From: Colwellia sp. | GTDB taxonomy: Bacteria; Pseudomonadota; Gammaproteobacteria; Enterobacterales; Alteromonadaceae | Length of the DNA: 41,259 nucleotides | Assembly (NCBI RefSeq): GCF_013215345.1 | Contig: NZ_JABSOV010000014.1 | Location: 13,602 to 54,860 of the forward strand | Direction: 5' to 3' | In this document: piece after piece, positions 27,291 to 35,901 of the stretch | Layout: each line of letters starts with the position of its first letter | Position numbering within the stretch: position 1 is the stretch's first letter | The notes under the pieces: model-generated | Told to the model about the DNA's origin: nothing | Database searches by the model: none | Seen by the model: the letters and a program-made list of their open reading frames with translations, nothing else | Translations under genes and position numbers: made by a program

Positions 27291-27773
27291 ATGAAGAAAT
27301 CAAACTATATTACTCGCGCAGGCTGGGACCGTTTAGATAAAGAGCTAAAGTTTCTTTGGAAAGACGAGCGCCCTAAAATTACTCGCTCCGTCAGTGAAGC
27401 GGCAGCGCAAGGCGATCGCAGTGAAAATGCTGAGTATATTTATGGAAAACGACGTTTACGTGAGATTGATCGCCGGGTACGATTTTTAATGAAACGTACT
27501 GAAGACTTAAACATAGTGTATCCAGACCATCAGCAAGAAGGTCGAGTATTTTTTGGTGCTTGGGTCACTCTAATTAATGAAGATGATATTGAAGTAGTTT
27601 ACCGCCTAGTTGGTCCGGATGAATGGGACGTTACGCGAGGAGAGATCAGTATTGATTCTCCTATGGCACGAGCATTATTAGGCAAAGCCGTTGATGATGA
27701 AGTGGTAGTAAAAACCCCTGAAGGTGAACGTATTTTTGATATTATTAGTATTAGCTATAAACCAGCCGTATAA
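27291..27773 (+). CDS. greB: Transcription elongation factor GreB
   Basis: 160 residues, close to E. coli GreB (158). The N-terminal coiled coil begins YITRAGWDRLDKELKFLWKDERP and includes the tip GDRSENAEYIYGKRRLREID, whose acidic residues hold the catalytic magnesium in the RNA-polymerase secondary channel. The many basic residues of the coil and the C-terminal FKBP-like domain (FFGAWVTLINEDD) indicate GreB rather than GreA. It stimulates cleavage of backtracked RNA. It lies opposite the GGDEF gene with a ~120-bp divergent region between them. It seems to be monocistronic, followed by a repeat element rather than a clear terminator. Confidence 0.97.
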   Translation: MKKSNYITRAGWDRLDKELKFLWKDERPKITRSVSEAAAQGDRSENAEYIYGKRRLREIDRRVRFLMKRTEDLNIVYPDHQQEGRVFFGAWVTLINEDDIEVVYRLVGPDEWDVTRGEISIDSPMARALLGKAVDDEVVVKTPEGERIFDIISISYKPAV

Positions 27774-27790
27774 AGTACTATTTACTAGTT

Positions 27791-27952
27791 ATACCAGTTC
27801 CATTAATTAGGTGATCTACTTTATACGTAGAGAAAATTGCCAAATACAAGACATTTACTTTAATAACTAGTTGTTCTAATTATTAAATAAATAACGAAGT
27901 AGTTGGTAATTTTAGCAAGTAGAAATGATCACATACTTAGTGGGATTGGTAT
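27791..27952. mobile_element. 162-bp MITE-like element (ATACCAA family, copy 2)
   Basis: The tips at 27791-27816 and 27927-27952 form an inverted repeat: ATACCAGTTCCATTAA outside and GTGATC further in on both sides. The length and tips agree with the 159-bp element at 17554-17712. It has a different central palindrome (TAATAACTAGTTGTTCTAATTA region). It has no coding capacity and lies directly after greB, abutting the stop codon of the outer-membrane protein remnant. Confidence 0.7.
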
Positions 27953-27955
27953 TAG

Positions 27956-28155
27956 CTAGTAATCAAACTGTACACCTAAGCGCAGGTTTACCCGCATTGG
28001 AGAGCGATTTTTGTGAATAATTAAGGCTAGCACTACGTGGTTGAATATCGGCCCAAGCATGGCTACTTAGTGCTGAGATACTCATTAAAGTAGTAACAGC
28101 TAGGGCATTGCGCTTTGCTATTATTTCAAGGAAATATTGTTTGCATAGGTTTAAT
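27956..28155 (-). pseudogene. Remnant of an outer-membrane beta-barrel protein gene
   Basis: One minus-strand frame reads a plausible signal peptide (KRNALAVTTLMSISALSSHAWAD) followed by only ~27 residues. A second frame, ending at 27956, reads MRVNLRLGVQFDY-stop, the classic last beta strand with terminal aromatic residue used for BAM assembly. The two pieces are in different frames and the barrel between them is missing. I interpret this as a deleted, frameshifted gene. There is no clear start codon with a ribosome-binding site for the signal peptide frame. A chance combination is possible. Confidence 0.4.
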
Positions 28156-28203
28156 GAAAAAATCGGCAAGATATCGACTCTAGTTAGCAATTAATTATAG
28201 GTA

Positions 28204-28239
28204 ATACCAATCGGACTAATTAAGTGGTCCGATTGGTAT
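28204..28239. repeat. Compact palindromic element with ATACCAAT tips
   Basis: Perfect 13-bp arms ATACCAATCGGAC (28204-28216) and GTCCGATTGGTAT (28227-28239) flank a 10-nt AT-rich centre. The arm ends equal the tips of the larger ATACCAA-family elements, so this looks like a minimal tip-to-tip derivative. It lies in the gap between the outer-membrane remnant and the cyclophilin gene. Confidence 0.75.
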
Positions 28240-28356
28240 AATATGTACTATTAATAACCTATATTAACATGTCACTAAAATCAGGACACCTGCAAACAAA
28301 CAAAACCACCGAATCGTTACAACTTAATAGCTACAAACTAAAAACCTAACTAAACC

Positions 28357-29229
28357 TTACTTAACTAACCGACTTCTAATAGGAATTTGGCATACATCAA
28401 GTACCGGCGGTGGTTTTTTATAGAAAAAGGCATTGTTCCGTTTGCGGCGTTTCACTATGCGTTCAGCAAAGGCCGTTGATTCTGTATTCTCTACTTCAAG
28501 GTGAATTTGCTCATCTTTTGTCACATCACTCATCAATTGCATACTAATGATTTCAGTAAAATTTCGATGATCGACCGCATAATCCCCTTCCACAACTTCA
28601 GTGCGCTGTATTGCTTGAATATGCTGCATACCGTAAACCACGCGACCAAAGATGGTCATTATACGGTCTAAATAGCGCGGCGCTTGGCCAATAACAAAAT
28701 AGAAATGGCTTGAAGCTGAATCTGCCTCATTATTTCTAGCCATGGCGATGGTACCAGGGCAATGCGTTAACCAAGCTTTACCAGAATTAGCATTTTCATC
28801 CGCTTGATAAGCCAAGGCAAAGCCGTCTTTAAATCCAGTTTTCTCGGCAAATAAATCTTGCTGCTGTACTGGGGTGAAGCGCCATGTCTTATCTGTGTGC
28901 CATTCCGATTCCATTGCTAATAGCGGTACTGATTTATCTTTTTTACTACCATCTTTGGGCCCTGCTTGGGCAACAAAACCGTCGATAACACGGTAAAACT
29001 TAGTGCCATTATAAAAACCTTGCTGGGTTAAATTACTAAATTGTCCGGCATTTTTTGGCGAGAATTGCGGCGCCAGTTCAATAACGACTTTGCCATGGGG
29101 TAAAGTTAACAACACAGTGTTATCAAGTGACAACTTGCGCCACATTGAATCTGCTGAATTATCAGCGCCACAAGCACTAATAAAAAATAATGTCGTTAAG
29201 GTCAGTACAGTTTTTAAGGAAACTTTCAT
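28357..29229 (-). CDS. Cyclophilin-type peptidyl-prolyl isomerase, lipoprotein
   Basis: 290 residues from the chosen ATG at 29229. An upstream in-frame ATG at 29361 would add 44 residues read through a repeat element and is rejected. The N-terminus MKVSLKTVLTLTTLFFISACG has a lipobox (ISAC), so the protein is lipidated on the cysteine and faces the periplasm. The cyclophilin domain shows GKVVIELAPQFSPKNAGQF, YNGTKFYRVIDGFVAQAG, CPGTIAMARNNEADSASSHFYFVIG and IFGRVVYGM, with the catalytic Arg in FYRVIDGF. It should isomerise Xaa-Pro bonds during periplasmic or outer-membrane protein folding. The C-terminal ~60 residues are basic and family-specific. Confidence 0.92.
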   Translation of the reverse strand: MKVSLKTVLTLTTLFFISACGADNSADSMWRKLSLDNTVLLTLPHGKVVIELAPQFSPKNAGQFSNLTQQGFYNGTKFYRVIDGFVAQAGPKDGSKKDKSVPLLAMESEWHTDKTWRFTPVQQQDLFAEKTGFKDGFALAYQADENANSGKAWLTHCPGTIAMARNNEADSASSHFYFVIGQAPRYLDRIMTIFGRVVYGMQHIQAIQRTEVVEGDYAVDHRNFTEIISMQLMSDVTKDEQIHLEVENTESTAFAERIVKRRKRNNAFFYKKPPPVLDVCQIPIRSRLVK

Positions 29230-29257
29230 GGCAGAGCCTTTATCTATTTTTATGGAG

Positions 29258-29334
29258 ATACCAAACCTATTAACAGCGATAAAGTCATTGAATTTAGCAT
29301 AACTAGAGCTGAATAAATTTAATGGAATTGGTAT
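29258..29334. repeat. 77-bp short ATACCAA-tipped inverted repeat element
   Basis: The tips ATACCAAACCTATTAA (29258-29273) and TTAATGGAATTGGTAT (29319-29334) pair with three mismatches. The interior is 45 bp and AT-rich. It lies 29 bp upstream of the cyclophilin start, so it occupies that gene's leader or promoter, and it also lies just before the divergent DUF445 gene. Confidence 0.55.
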
Positions 29335-29396
29335 AAGTAAATTAAATGCTATCATAGCCACTTTTATAATTTAACCAAATCATTGTGGAGTGTTTC

Positions 29397-30107
29397 GTGA
29401 ACAAAAGCCTTATCACCAACCTTATTGCGTTAACTTGTACGTTAGGCGGCTATGTTAGCGAGCAACATTTGCTTTTTACTTTAGGTCTTTTCGCTTTATC
29501 TGGTGCCGTCACTAACTGGCTGGCCGTGCATATGCTCTTTGAAAAAGTACCACTGCTTTATGGCTCTGGCGTTATTCCTGCCCGTTTTGAAGAGTTCAAA
29601 GTCGCTATTCGTCAATTGATGATGGAAGAGTTTTTTACTGAACAAAACATCGACCGCTTTCTTTCTGATAGTTCAGGAAAAGCCAGTACCATTAACTTAT
29701 CGCCGGTTATTGATAAAGTCGACCTTAGTCCTGCGTTCAATAGTTTAGTTGAAGTTATTGAACAATCGTCATTTGGCCCAATGCTCGCCATGGTTGGCGG
29801 CAGCGAAGCAATTCAGCCAATGAGAGACCCCTTTATTGCCAAGATGAAACTCGCAATGCAAGATATCACCCAAAGTGAGCAATTTAATACCCTGTTGCGT
29901 GAAGAATTGGAGCAACCGGATATAATTTCCGGCATGCGGGATAAAGTTAGCGATATTATCGAAAAGCGCCTTAATGAATTAACTCCGCAGTTAGTCAAAG
30001 AGATAATTCAAAAAATGATCAAAAAACATTTAGGCTGGTTAGTGGTTTGGGGCGGCATATTTGGCGGTGTTATTGGCCTTGTTGCCGCACTCACTAATAG
30101 TTTTTAG
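29397..30107 (+). CDS. DUF445 family membrane protein
   Basis: 236 residues from a GTG at 29397, chosen because TGGAG lies 6-7 nt before it; a GTG four codons upstream is the alternative. An N-terminal hydrophobic pair (LITNLIALTCTLGGYVS; LLFTLGLFALSGAVTNWLAVHMLF) contains the GAVTNWLAVHMLF signature of DUF445. GSGVIPARFEEFKVAIRQLM follows, then a helical middle and a C-terminal membrane helix (LGWLVVWGGIFGGVIGLVAAL). The fold is an inner-membrane protein of unknown function. The gene diverges from the cyclophilin gene across the 77-bp repeat. Confidence 0.88.
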   Translation: MNKSLITNLIALTCTLGGYVSEQHLLFTLGLFALSGAVTNWLAVHMLFEKVPLLYGSGVIPARFEEFKVAIRQLMMEEFFTEQNIDRFLSDSSGKASTINLSPVIDKVDLSPAFNSLVEVIEQSSFGPMLAMVGGSEAIQPMRDPFIAKMKLAMQDITQSEQFNTLLREELEQPDIISGMRDKVSDIIEKRLNELTPQLVKEIIQKMIKKHLGWLVVWGGIFGGVIGLVAALTNSF

Positions 30108-30351
30108 TAACTATTATTCACGGATAAATACTCATGGCTTTATTTAACAATTCTAGTGGCACTTATAAAATAAAGACCCATCACCGTACAAATTAATCTT
30201 ATATTTGCCACATTATGGTGTAAAAATCACTTTAATTACGCCTTAATCTTAGGTTATGCTTAGTTAACTAAAAAAATTAGAGCTTTTAAGCTAATAAGCG
30301 CAATGATGCCTTATTACCAAGCTCTCATCTAACATAAGGTAAACTTCTGTC

Positions 30352-31542
30352 ATGTTTGGTAGTTTAAAGGCTTTGCCTGCCGATCCAATTCTTGGATTAT
30401 TAGCTAAATATAGAAAAGATAACAACCCAAATAAAATCGATTTAGGTGTTGGTGTATACAAAAATGAAGCAGGTCACACTGCGATACTTAATTGTGTAAA
30501 AAAAGCTGAACAACATCGCCTAACGACAGAAGACACCAAAGTTTATATTGGTCCTACTGGCTCAGAGTTATTCAATGATGAAATGGCTAAGCTTATTTTT
30601 ACCGCTGAGCATAAAGTATTAAACCAAAATCGTGCTCGTACCGTATCTACCCCTGGTGGTACTGGTGCTTTACGCGTTGCTGCTGAATTTATCAAATCGT
30701 GTAAAGCCGGCGCTACCATTTGGGTAAGTGACCCAACATGGGCAAATCATACCGGTTTATTTAAAGCTGCCGGTTTAAACGTTAAAACTTACCCTTATTA
30801 TGATCATGAAAATAAGAGCTTAGACTTTGACGGCATGTTAAATGCGCTTAAAGATGTCAGCAGTGATGATGTGGTGTTATTACACGCTTGTTGTCATAAT
30901 CCAAGTGGTATGGATTTAAATAAAGAGCAATGGCAACAAGTTGCTGAAGTAGCTAAAAGTGTTGGTTTCACGCCATTAATTGATATGGCTTACCAAGGTT
31001 TCGGTTCTGGTTTAGACGAAGATGCTTACGGTTTACGTTTAATGGCAGAAACAGTTAAAGAAATGATCGTTTGTAGTTCATGTTCTAAAAACTTCGGCTT
31101 GTACCGTGAACGTATTGGTGCTTGTACCATCATTGGCGAATCAAGCACAGCGGTTGATATCGCTAAGTCGGTATTACTTTATGTGGTACGTGTTATTTAC
31201 TCTATGCCTCCAGCACATGGCGCAGCCATTGTAGAAACTATCCTTAGTTCTGATGAATTGCGTAACGAATGGTATGGCGAATTAAAAGAAATGCGTGATC
31301 GTATTAATGGCAACCGTAAATTAATCGTCGATAAGCTTGTAGAAAATGGCGTAACTCGCGACTTTAGCTTTATTCAACGTCAAAATGGTATGTTCTCTTT
31401 CTTAGGTATTACCCCTGAGCAAGTTCAACAACTACAAGATGAATACAGCATTTATATGGTAGGTTCTAGCCGTATGAGTATCGCTGGCATTGCCAATAGT
31501 AATGTTGATTACTTAGCGAAATCTATTGCTAAAGTGCTTTAG
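30352..31542 (+). CDS. Aspartate/aromatic amino-acid aminotransferase
   Basis: 396 residues, the exact length class of AspC/TyrB. It is a PLP fold type I enzyme: NKIDLGVGVYKNEAG near the N-terminus, TPGGTGALRVAAEF, HNPSGMDLNKEQW and the PLP-lysine region SSCSKNFGLYRERIGA, where Lys forms the internal aldimine and the following Arg binds PLP phosphate. RMSIAGI near the C-terminus contains the carboxylate-binding Arg. It transfers amino groups between aspartate or aromatic amino acids and 2-oxoglutarate. Sequence alone does not settle AspC versus TyrB. It is monocistronic with a terminator. The 244-bp region upstream shows no recognisable operator. Confidence 0.95.
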   Translation: MFGSLKALPADPILGLLAKYRKDNNPNKIDLGVGVYKNEAGHTAILNCVKKAEQHRLTTEDTKVYIGPTGSELFNDEMAKLIFTAEHKVLNQNRARTVSTPGGTGALRVAAEFIKSCKAGATIWVSDPTWANHTGLFKAAGLNVKTYPYYDHENKSLDFDGMLNALKDVSSDDVVLLHACCHNPSGMDLNKEQWQQVAEVAKSVGFTPLIDMAYQGFGSGLDEDAYGLRLMAETVKEMIVCSSCSKNFGLYRERIGACTIIGESSTAVDIAKSVLLYVVRVIYSMPPAHGAAIVETILSSDELRNEWYGELKEMRDRINGNRKLIVDKLVENGVTRDFSFIQRQNGMFSFLGITPEQVQQLQDEYSIYMVGSSRMSIAGIANSNVDYLAKSIAKVL

Positions 31543-31581
31543 TACGGCAATAAATCACAGATAGTAAGTATAAATAAAATC

Positions 31582-31633
31582 TGGCTGAGCTTTTTTTATT
31601 CTAATAGAGTAAAATATGTCTCAGCCTTTTTTA
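31582..31633 (+). terminator. Intrinsic terminator of the aminotransferase gene
   Basis: GGCTGAG (31583-31589) pairs with CTCAGCC (31620-31626) around a long loop, followed by TTTTTT. The loop itself contains a T-run directly after the left arm. Confidence 0.7.
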
Positions 31634-31723
31634 TTGGCAAAAATTTATAACTAAATGGAGTAACTAATCACTCAATTTAGTACTACTCATATGTGATTCA
31701 AGTTTGTTTTAAAGGAAAACCCT

Positions 31724-32359
31724 GTGACTGTTCCCGGTAATTTATTTATTCTTTCTGCGCCAAGTGGTGCAGGGAAATCAAGCCTAATCAATGCTTTACT
31801 AAAGCAAGATAACCAAGCATCCGCTAGAGCTATGCAGGTATCGGTTTCTCATACCACTCGAGATGCTCGTCCTGGTGAAAATAATGCTGAACATTACCAC
31901 TTTGTTAGCGTTGAAGAGTTCAAAAAACAAATAAGTAATAATGCCTTCTATGAGTATGCCGAAGTCTTTGGTAACTATTACGGTACCTCTGCAGCGGCAA
32001 TCGATGCACAACTTGCCCAAGGTATTGATGTATTCCTTGATATTGATTGGCAAGGCGCTCAACAAGTTCGTATGAAGAAACCTAGCGTAACCACTATCTT
32101 TATTAGCCCTCCTTCTAAAGAAGAGCTAGAAAGTCGCTTACGTGGTCGTGGTCAAGACAGTGAAGAAGTGATCGCCAGTCGTATGGAACAGGCGCAAGCT
32201 GAATGTTCTCATTATAATGAATTTGATTACATTATCGTTAATGATGACTTTGACCAAGCCCTGCTTGATCTAACCACTATTGTAAATAATCAGCGCCTTA
32301 AATGTCGTCAACAGAGCATTGCTCAGCTAGAATTGTTTAGTAATCTGCTGAATAAGTAA
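31724..32359 (+). CDS. gmk: Guanylate kinase
   Basis: 211 residues from a GTG start (AAAGGA about 8 nt upstream); E. coli Gmk is 207. The P-loop [11 protein letters not shown] is at 11-21. GMP-binding residues lie in [11 protein letters not shown] and [11 protein letters not shown], and [10 protein letters not shown] and [11 protein letters not shown] follow, with a lid region [14 protein letters not shown]. It converts GMP and ATP to GDP and ADP, an essential step upstream of GTP and (p)ppGpp synthesis. It begins the gmk-rpoZ-spoT-ridA-trmH-recG series, although a terminator and a repeat element later split that series. Confidence 0.97.
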   Translation: MTVPGNLFILSAPSGAGKSSLINALLKQDNQASARAMQVSVSHTTRDARPGENNAEHYHFVSVEEFKKQISNNAFYEYAEVFGNYYGTSAAAIDAQLAQGIDVFLDIDWQGAQQVRMKKPSVTTIFISPPSKEELESRLRGRGQDSEEVIASRMEQAQAECSHYNEFDYIIVNDDFDQALLDLTTIVNNQRLKCRQQSIAQLELFSNLLNK

Positions 32360-32480
32360 GATAATAAAATATTTCCTCGGTTGCGTGGCTTAATACACAT
32401 GGTATTACTTGCTTAATTAATGAGTGGGCAGTAAACTACGCAGCTATTTTATAAGTTCGTTTATTAGTTGGAGTGACCAG

Positions 32481-32768
32481 ATGGCTCGCGTAACTGTTGA
32501 AGATGCCGTAGAAAAAGTCGGTAATCGTTTTGATTTGGTGCTAGTTGCATCACGTCGTGCTCGTCAAATTGCAACGGGCGGAAAAGAGCCATTGGTTGAA
32601 GTCGAAAACGACAAACCAACGGTAATTGCTTTGCGTGAAATCGAAGCAGGCTTAATTACTACAGATATTATGAACACTTCTGATCGTGCACAGCAAATCC
32701 AGCAAGATACTGCTGAATTAGATGCAGTTGCAGCGATTGTTGGTGGTCAACAAGACGAATTAAGCTAG
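32481..32768 (+). CDS. rpoZ: RNA polymerase omega subunit
   Basis: 95 residues from ATG 32481, with GGAGTGACCAG just before it. A longer in-frame start at 32424 adds a non-homologous 19-residue extension and is rejected. [31 protein letters not shown] is the almost invariant omega N-terminus (residues 1-31). Omega assists assembly of beta-prime and forms part of the ppGpp site 1 pocket, which fits its place beside spoT. The gene lies ~120 bp after gmk. Confidence 0.97.
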   Translation: MARVTVEDAVEKVGNRFDLVLVASRRARQIATGGKEPLVEVENDKPTVIALREIEAGLITTDIMNTSDRAQQIQQDTAELDAVAAIVGGQQDELS

Positions 32769-32817
32769 AGTTAACTCCTTCTATTTAGAGAAGGACTTAG
32801 TTTTAAGCACTTAAAAG

Positions 32818-32868
32818 CGCGTACCTCATTCTGCTTATGTCAGAAAATAGGTTACGCGTTTTTTTATT
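32818..32868 (+). terminator. Intrinsic terminator after rpoZ
   Basis: GCGTACCT at about 32818-32826 pairs with AGGTTACGC at about 32850-32859 with one bulged base, followed by GTTTTTT. It suggests that gmk-rpoZ transcripts end before spoT, at least in part. Confidence 0.65.
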
Positions 32869-32945
32869 GCTTAAGCTTTATTTTTTCCTTGTAAATAGAG
32901 CGTATTCTTCTAATCAAACCTTCTCTTCGATAAAGGCCTTACCGA

Positions 32946-33209
32946 TATAACCGTTACCATTCAAGATACATGTTTCAGAGTGCTTGAGCAATTTCAATTC
33001 AAGGCATATCAATGTAGCCATGGTTATTCCATTTCAAATTGATGTAACGATGAAGTGATGTTGCTCAAGCGCTTCTGCGATGGGTTTTAAATGACTTTAT
33101 GCGGCGTTAAAGAACAAAAATATAGACTGACTATGTTTACGTTCTTCTCCTTGCCTAAAGTCATTTTAATTCCCACTGAAATCGAGTACTTTGAATGGTA
33201 ACGGGTATA
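32946..33209. mobile_element. 264-bp MITE-like element with terminal inverted repeats (copy B)
   Basis: The tips at 32946-32964 and 33191-33209 are 19-bp inverted repeats with one mismatch (CCGTTACCATTCAA and its complement). Read on the minus strand, the interior resembles the element at 2049-2312: CTTTAGGCAAGG at 33149-33160 lies 49 bp from the tip (48 in the other copy), and CTGAAAC lies about 32 bp from the opposite tip (31 in the other). Both are exactly 264 bp but the outermost tips differ. It occupies most of the rpoZ-spoT gap and has no coding capacity. Confidence 0.75.
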
Positions 33210-33314
33210 AGCCTTTTAATGCTCGCTGAATCGTGCATTTCGATGTAACATGAATTTATTACTAGGGTATATACTCGAATTACCCCCATGTTCCCCCTTA
33301 ATTTGGAGTATTAG

Positions 33315-35423
33315 GTGTACCTATTTGAACCGTTAAAAGAACTTAGCTCTACCTACCTATCAAAAGTACAAGTTGACCTGCTTAAACACGCTTATATAGT
33401 TGCGCGTGATGCCCATGATGGTCAAATGCGCTCAAGTGGTGATCCTTATATTACTCATCCGGTTGCCGTAGCGATTAATTTAGCCCAAATGCACTTAGAC
33501 CATGAAACACTCATGGCGGCTTTATTACACGATGTTATTGAAGATACCGAAGTAACCAAAGATGAATTAGCTGAATTGTTCGGTCATACCGTAGCTGAAC
33601 TCGTTGAAGGGGTTAGTAAACTCGATAAATTAAAGTTTAATAACAAAGAAGAAATGCAAGCGGAAAATTTCCGTAAAATGGTACTTGCCATGGTGCAAGA
33701 CATTCGTGTTATTTTAATTAAACTTGCCGACCGTACACATAATATGCGTACCCTTGGCTCTTTACGACCGGATAAGCGCCGTCGCATTGCCCGTGAAACC
33801 TTAGAGATTTATGCGCCAATAGCGAACCGTTTGGGTATTCATGATATAAAAAATGAATTAGAGCTTTTAGGCTTTGAAGCGCTTTATCCTATGCGTTCAC
33901 GTGCTTTAAAATCTGCAGTAAAAAGTGCCCGCGGTAATCGTAAAGCTATTGTTGATAACATTGAGAAAGAAATTGCCGCACGTTTAGCAGAAAGCGGCAT
34001 TGATGCAAAAATTGTCGGTAGAGAAAAACATCTCTATTCAATTTATAAAAAAATGCTTAATAAAGAATTAATGTTCAATGAAGTCATGGACATTTATGCT
34101 TTCCGTGTAATCGTTAATGAGAAAATTGACAACTGCTACCGTGCTTTAGGTGCCATGCATAACCTGTTCAAACCCATTGAATCACGCTTTAAAGATTACA
34201 TCGCCATTCCTAAAACTAATGGTTACCAATCGCTGCATACTTCGTTAATTGGTCCTCATGGTATTCCGGTAGAAATTCAGATCCGTACCCATGATATGGA
34301 TCAAATGGCGGATAAAGGTGTTGCCGCGCATTGGCTTTACAAACAAGACGGTGAGAACACCGGCACAACAGCGCAAATGAAAGCGCGTCGTTGGATGCAA
34401 AGCCTACTTGAACTGCAACAAAGTGCCGGTAGTTCTTTTGAGTTTATTGAAAACGTTAAGTCTGACTTATTTCCTGAAGAGATTTATGTTTTTACCCCTG
34501 ATGGCCGCATTATTGAGCTACCAATGGGTGCCACGGCAATCGATTTTGCTTATGCAGTGCACACTGATGTTGGCAACTCTTGTGTTGGTGTTAAGGTAGA
34601 CCGTAAACCTTACCCAATGAGCCAGCCGATAGATTCAGGGCAAACCATTGAAGTAATTACTTCTAAGGCAGCCAGACCTAATGCGACTTGGTTAAACTTT
34701 GTTGTTACTGCTAAAGCACGCTTACAAATCAGAACTTACTTAAGAAGTTGTGAAAAAGACGAATCCCATGCGTTAGGCATTCGTTTATTAAGTCACGCCT
34801 TGGGTAAAACCAAGCTTAAAGATTTAGCGCAAGAAAAAATTGATGAAGTAGTGCAACAAAGTGGCAATAAGACCTTTGATGAATTACTGACTAATATCGG
34901 TTTAGGCAATGCCCTCAGTATCGGTATTGCTCGTCAGCTAACCGATGGTTTTACCGAAGATACCGAACTAGATCCTAACAGTACTAAAGCTAAAATGCCG
35001 ATAAGAGGCACCGAAGGCATGTTAGTCAATTACGGTAAATGTTGTCGCCCTATCCCTGGCGATGGCATTGTAGCTTACTTAAGCCCAGGTAAAGGCTTGA
35101 TGGTACATCAGCAAGGTTGCCGTAATATCAAGGGTCATGACCAAGGCAGCTTGTTCCCAGTAAAATGGGACAATGATATCGATAAAGAATTTATTGCTAA
35201 GCTTAGAGTTGAAATAATTAACCATCAAGGTGCCTTAGCATTATTAACTAATGTTATTGCTCGATGTAGCTCTAATGTGCACAGCTTAAACTCAGGTGAA
35301 AAAGAAGCAGGTTTATACGTAATAGACATGGAAATCACCTGTCGTGACCGTATTCATTTAGCTGATATTATTCGCAAGATTAAAGTGATGATTGATGTGC
35401 AACGGGTTATCCGTAATAAATAA
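33315..35423 (+). CDS. spoT: Bifunctional (p)ppGpp synthetase/hydrolase SpoT
   Basis: 702 residues, the same as E. coli SpoT, from GTG 33315 with TTGGAGT upstream. The HD hydrolase domain (~45-150) has HPVAVAINLA and LLHDVIEDTEV, with metal-binding His and Asp. The synthetase domain (~225-345) has RFKDYIAIPKTNGYQSLHTS and EIQIRTHDMD. TGS (~388-448) has VFTPDGRIIELPMGATAIDFAYAVH. A helical/zinc-finger-like region contains YGKCCRPIPGDGIVAY, and a C-terminal ACT domain (~630-702) ends the protein. It degrades and, under starvation, makes the alarmone. Synthetase activity is weak in most SpoT proteins; whether it is here cannot be told by eye. Confidence 0.97.
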   Translation: MYLFEPLKELSSTYLSKVQVDLLKHAYIVARDAHDGQMRSSGDPYITHPVAVAINLAQMHLDHETLMAALLHDVIEDTEVTKDELAELFGHTVAELVEGVSKLDKLKFNNKEEMQAENFRKMVLAMVQDIRVILIKLADRTHNMRTLGSLRPDKRRRIARETLEIYAPIANRLGIHDIKNELELLGFEALYPMRSRALKSAVKSARGNRKAIVDNIEKEIAARLAESGIDAKIVGREKHLYSIYKKMLNKELMFNEVMDIYAFRVIVNEKIDNCYRALGAMHNLFKPIESRFKDYIAIPKTNGYQSLHTSLIGPHGIPVEIQIRTHDMDQMADKGVAAHWLYKQDGENTGTTAQMKARRWMQSLLELQQSAGSSFEFIENVKSDLFPEEIYVFTPDGRIIELPMGATAIDFAYAVHTDVGNSCVGVKVDRKPYPMSQPIDSGQTIEVITSKAARPNATWLNFVVTAKARLQIRTYLRSCEKDESHALGIRLLSHALGKTKLKDLAQEKIDEVVQQSGNKTFDELLTNIGLGNALSIGIARQLTDGFTEDTELDPNSTKAKMPIRGTEGMLVNYGKCCRPIPGDGIVAYLSPGKGLMVHQQGCRNIKGHDQGSLFPVKWDNDIDKEFIAKLRVEIINHQGALALLTNVIARCSSNVHSLNSGEKEAGLYVIDMEITCRDRIHLADIIRKIKVMIDVQRVIRNK

Positions 35424-35511
35424 CCACAGCGGTTATTGCTCATTAGTAAACTAACAAATTACATAACTATTTAGTGGTATGCTAAATAAAACAGTTTAAA
35501 CAGGACGTATT

Positions 35512-35901
35512 ATGAAAAGTATTATCAGTACAGACAAAGCACCAAGTGCCATTGGTACTTATAGCCAAGCGGTAAAAGTAAATAATACGGTTTACTTATC
35601 AGGACAAATTCCTCTTATTGCTGAAACTATGCAAGTTGTTGAAGGTGACTTTGCTGCACAAGCAGAGCAAGTATTTAAAAACCTAGTTGCCGTTTGTGAT
35701 GCAGCCGGTGGTGAAATTAACAATATGGTAAAAGTAAATATCTTCTTAACCGATTTAAGCAATTTTGCTACGGTTAACGAAATTATGAGCCGTTACTTTA
35801 GCCAGCCTTATCCAGCAAGAGCTGCGGTACAAGTTTCAAGATTACCTAAAGATGTGGCCATTGAAATTGACGGTATTATGGAACTTCCTAGCGTCAATTA
35901 A
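35512..35901 (+). CDS. ridA: RidA family 2-iminobutanoate/2-iminopropanoate deaminase
   Basis: 129 residues, the typical length. [23 protein letters not shown] is the family N-terminus, and [22 protein letters not shown] at the C-terminus carries the substrate-binding Arg and the active-site Glu. It hydrolyses reactive enamine/imine products of PLP enzymes such as threonine dehydratase. It lies between spoT and trmH, 88 bp after spoT, with GGAC before the ATG. Its place in this group is common in gammaproteobacteria, though E. coli lacks it there. Confidence 0.95.
   Translation: MKSIISTDKAPSAIGTYSQAVKVNNTVYLSGQIPLIAETMQVVEGDFAAQAEQVFKNLVAVCDAAGGEINNMVKVNIFLTDLSNFATVNEIMSRYFSQPYPARAAVQVSRLPKDVAIEIDGIMELPSVN

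Noticed and set aside
29230-29361. Longer 334-residue form of the cyclophilin starting at 29361
   Set aside because: The extra 44 residues are read through the 77-bp inverted-repeat element, and the internal Met gives a proper lipoprotein signal with lipobox.
32424-32480. Longer RpoZ start
   Set aside because: The omega family starts [18 protein letters not shown]; the extension is not family-like, and a good ribosome-binding site precedes 32481.
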